Positions 63,254-64,000 of a stretch of 64,000 nt of DNA are shown here, piece by piece. Position 1 is the first letter of the stretch. Each line of letters opens with the position of its first letter. Location: positions 20,874 to 84,873 of the forward strand of contig JAAVYA010000043.1 in the NCBI GenBank assembly GCA_022790855.1, in the 5' to 3' direction. The stretch comes from Lachnospiraceae bacterium. GTDB taxonomy: Bacteria; Bacillota; Clostridia; Lachnospirales; Lachnospiraceae. A model generated the notes under the pieces. The model saw only the letters and a list, made by a program, of their open reading frames with translations. It did not search any database and was not told the origin of the DNA. A program made the position numbers and the translations under genes.

Positions 63254-63871
63254 ATGCGGATCGGGGATTATGCTTTTGGCGGCAGGAGCAGCCTAACCAG
63301 TATAAAATTACCAAGCGGTTTAACAAGCATTGGGAATACTGCGTTTTCTAATTGCAGCAGTTTGACCAGTATGGAACTGCCAAGTGGGATGACTAGCATT
63401 GAGGGTTATGCATTTGAGAATTGTAGCGGCTTAACCAATATCAAGCTGCCCAGCGGCTTGACCAGACTAGAAGATGGCGCTTTTTATGGCTGCAGCGGCC
63501 TGACCAGTATTGAGCTGCCAGACGGCTTGACCAGCATAGGATTTGAGATGTTTTATCGGTGCAGCGGCCTAACCAGTATCAAGCTGCCCAGCGGCTTGGA
63601 CAGGATTGAGGATATGGCATTTGAGAATTGTAGTGGCTTAACCAGTATCGAGCTGCCCAGCGGAATAAAAAATATAGGGACTTATGCGTTTTCAGGCTGT
63701 AGTGCTTTGACTAATATTGAGCTGCCCAGCGGCTTGACCTTCCTAGATGAGTCTGCATTTAATGGCTGCAGCAGTTTGACCCGTATCGAAGTGCCAAGTG
63801 GTTTGACCAGCCAGGCTCTTTCTCCTTTTTCGTTTAGTGGCTGCAATAACTTGACAGATAGTAAACGGTAG
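63254..63871 (+). CDS. BspA-type leucine-rich repeat protein, probably a fragment
   Basis: The 205 residues consist of about nine 23-residue repeats of the BspA/LRR_5 type, with the consensus LTSIKLPSGLTSIGNTAFSN followed by CSS. There is no signal peptide, no anchor and no ribosome site before the ATG; a stop lies in frame 13 codons earlier. Members of this family are normally large secreted or surface proteins. It is therefore probably the remains of a bigger gene, or a cassette from one. The internal DNA repeats could promote recombination. Confidence 0.65.
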   Translation: MRIGDYAFGGRSSLTSIKLPSGLTSIGNTAFSNCSSLTSMELPSGMTSIEGYAFENCSGLTNIKLPSGLTRLEDGAFYGCSGLTSIELPDGLTSIGFEMFYRCSGLTSIKLPSGLDRIEDMAFENCSGLTSIELPSGIKNIGTYAFSGCSALTNIELPSGLTFLDESAFNGCSSLTRIEVPSGLTSQALSPFSFSGCNNLTDSKR

Positions 63872-63932
63872 ATAGTGGGTACCTCGACTGCGAGAAAAAA
63901 ATGTGTAACAATAGACTATATTTCTATCACGA

Positions 63933-63963
63933 GTATCAAAAGTTAAGTCTCAACCTTTGATAC
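63933..63963 (+). promoter_or_regulatory. Dyad before the last gene
   Basis: GTATCAAA-GTT and AAC-TTTGATAC form an inverted repeat with a 7-nt loop 21 nt before the next start. It could be an operator or a leader hairpin. Confidence 0.45.
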
Positions 63964-63983
63964 CGCTATCAGGAGGTAAGTCT

Positions 63984-64000
63984 ATGCGTTCAGAAACAAC
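63984..64000 (+). CDS. Start of a gene cut by the right edge
   Basis: AGGAGG lies 7-8 nt upstream of an ATG that opens MRSETT. Too little is visible to name it. Confidence 0.5.

Noticed and set aside
63254..63871. CRISPR array suggested by regular spacing
   Set aside because: The 69-nt periodicity comes from 23-residue leucine-rich repeats in an open frame.

Overview
The window looks like chromosome of an anaerobic, spore-forming Firmicute of the Lachnospiraceae type. The evidence is gene content and order. Oxygen-independent enzymes are present (class III ribonucleotide reductase NrdD/NrdG, several radical SAM proteins). Sporulation genes are present (gpr, spoIIP, CotF-type coat proteins). 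Firmicute clusters are present (lepA-hemW-hrcA-grpE-dnaK-dnaJ-prmA-rsmE, and ireB-ruvX-DUF1292-fur-rnj-ylbF). Ribosome binding sites are strong AGGAGG types and TTG starts are frequent. The genus cannot be fixed by reading alone. I saw no rRNA, tRNA or CRISPR array, and no intact transposase.

Layout. 0-3.6 kb: a 5'-truncated glycogen debranching gene facing an MFS transporter, then a relic of an Rpn-type nuclease. 3.8-11.9 kb: a co-directional run of a DUF512 radical SAM protein, der, plsY, gpsA, nrdD, nrdG, a dUTPase and a PRTase-like protein (ribosome assembly, phospholipid precursors, dNTP supply). 12-18.3 kb: an MsmX/UgpC-type ABC ATPase, a CdaR/PucR-type regulator, a coiled-coil orphan and a secreted Ig-like/NlpC-P60 protein. 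18.4-31.7 kb: holA, rpsT (reverse), gpr, spoIIP, corA, lepA, hemW and the CIRCE-controlled heat-shock operon hrcA-grpE-dnaK-dnaJ. 31.7-36.2 kb: an accessory insertion between dnaJ and prmA. It holds two coat-type proteins and then mostly decayed genes: a MerR/GNAT/GyrI chimera, a headless flagellin, a toxin-antitoxin pair with a broken toxin, a 159-bp foldback element and a Fic protein lacking its catalytic His. 36.3-49.8 kb: RNA modification and housekeeping (prmA, rsmE, a cysteine desulfurase, thiI, mtaB, ireB, ruvX, fur, RNase J, ylbF, trmR, a U32 peptidase, a lactonase). 49.8-53 kb: aroC (reverse), tgt, yajC. 53.3-61.3 kb: a truncated solute-binding lipoprotein, a zinc-ribbon protein, then leuB-ilvD-ilvB-serC-serA for branched-chain amino acids and serine. 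61.4-64 kb: a second accessory end with a truncated GNAT, an intact toxin-antitoxin pair, a leucine-rich-repeat fragment and the first codons of another gene.

The less expected material lies between the genes. An inverted-repeat family occurs three times (near 1.7, 15.5 and 46.5 kb); one copy is expanded into a roughly 215-nt nested hairpin with perfect 37-bp outer arms. A second hairpin repeat occurs twice (42.3 and 46.7 kb), and a third foldback sits at 35.4 kb. The leaders of tgt and ilvD share a similar block of about 60 nt with hairpin potential, and the tgt leader can form mutually exclusive pairings. I found no gene cluster that I can defend as a new biological system. The best candidates for second looks are the repeat families, the shared tgt/ilvD leader motif, the His-less Fic protein, the His-less HPr-like protein and the orphan coiled-coil gene. 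All functions are inferred by reading motifs; no database search was run.
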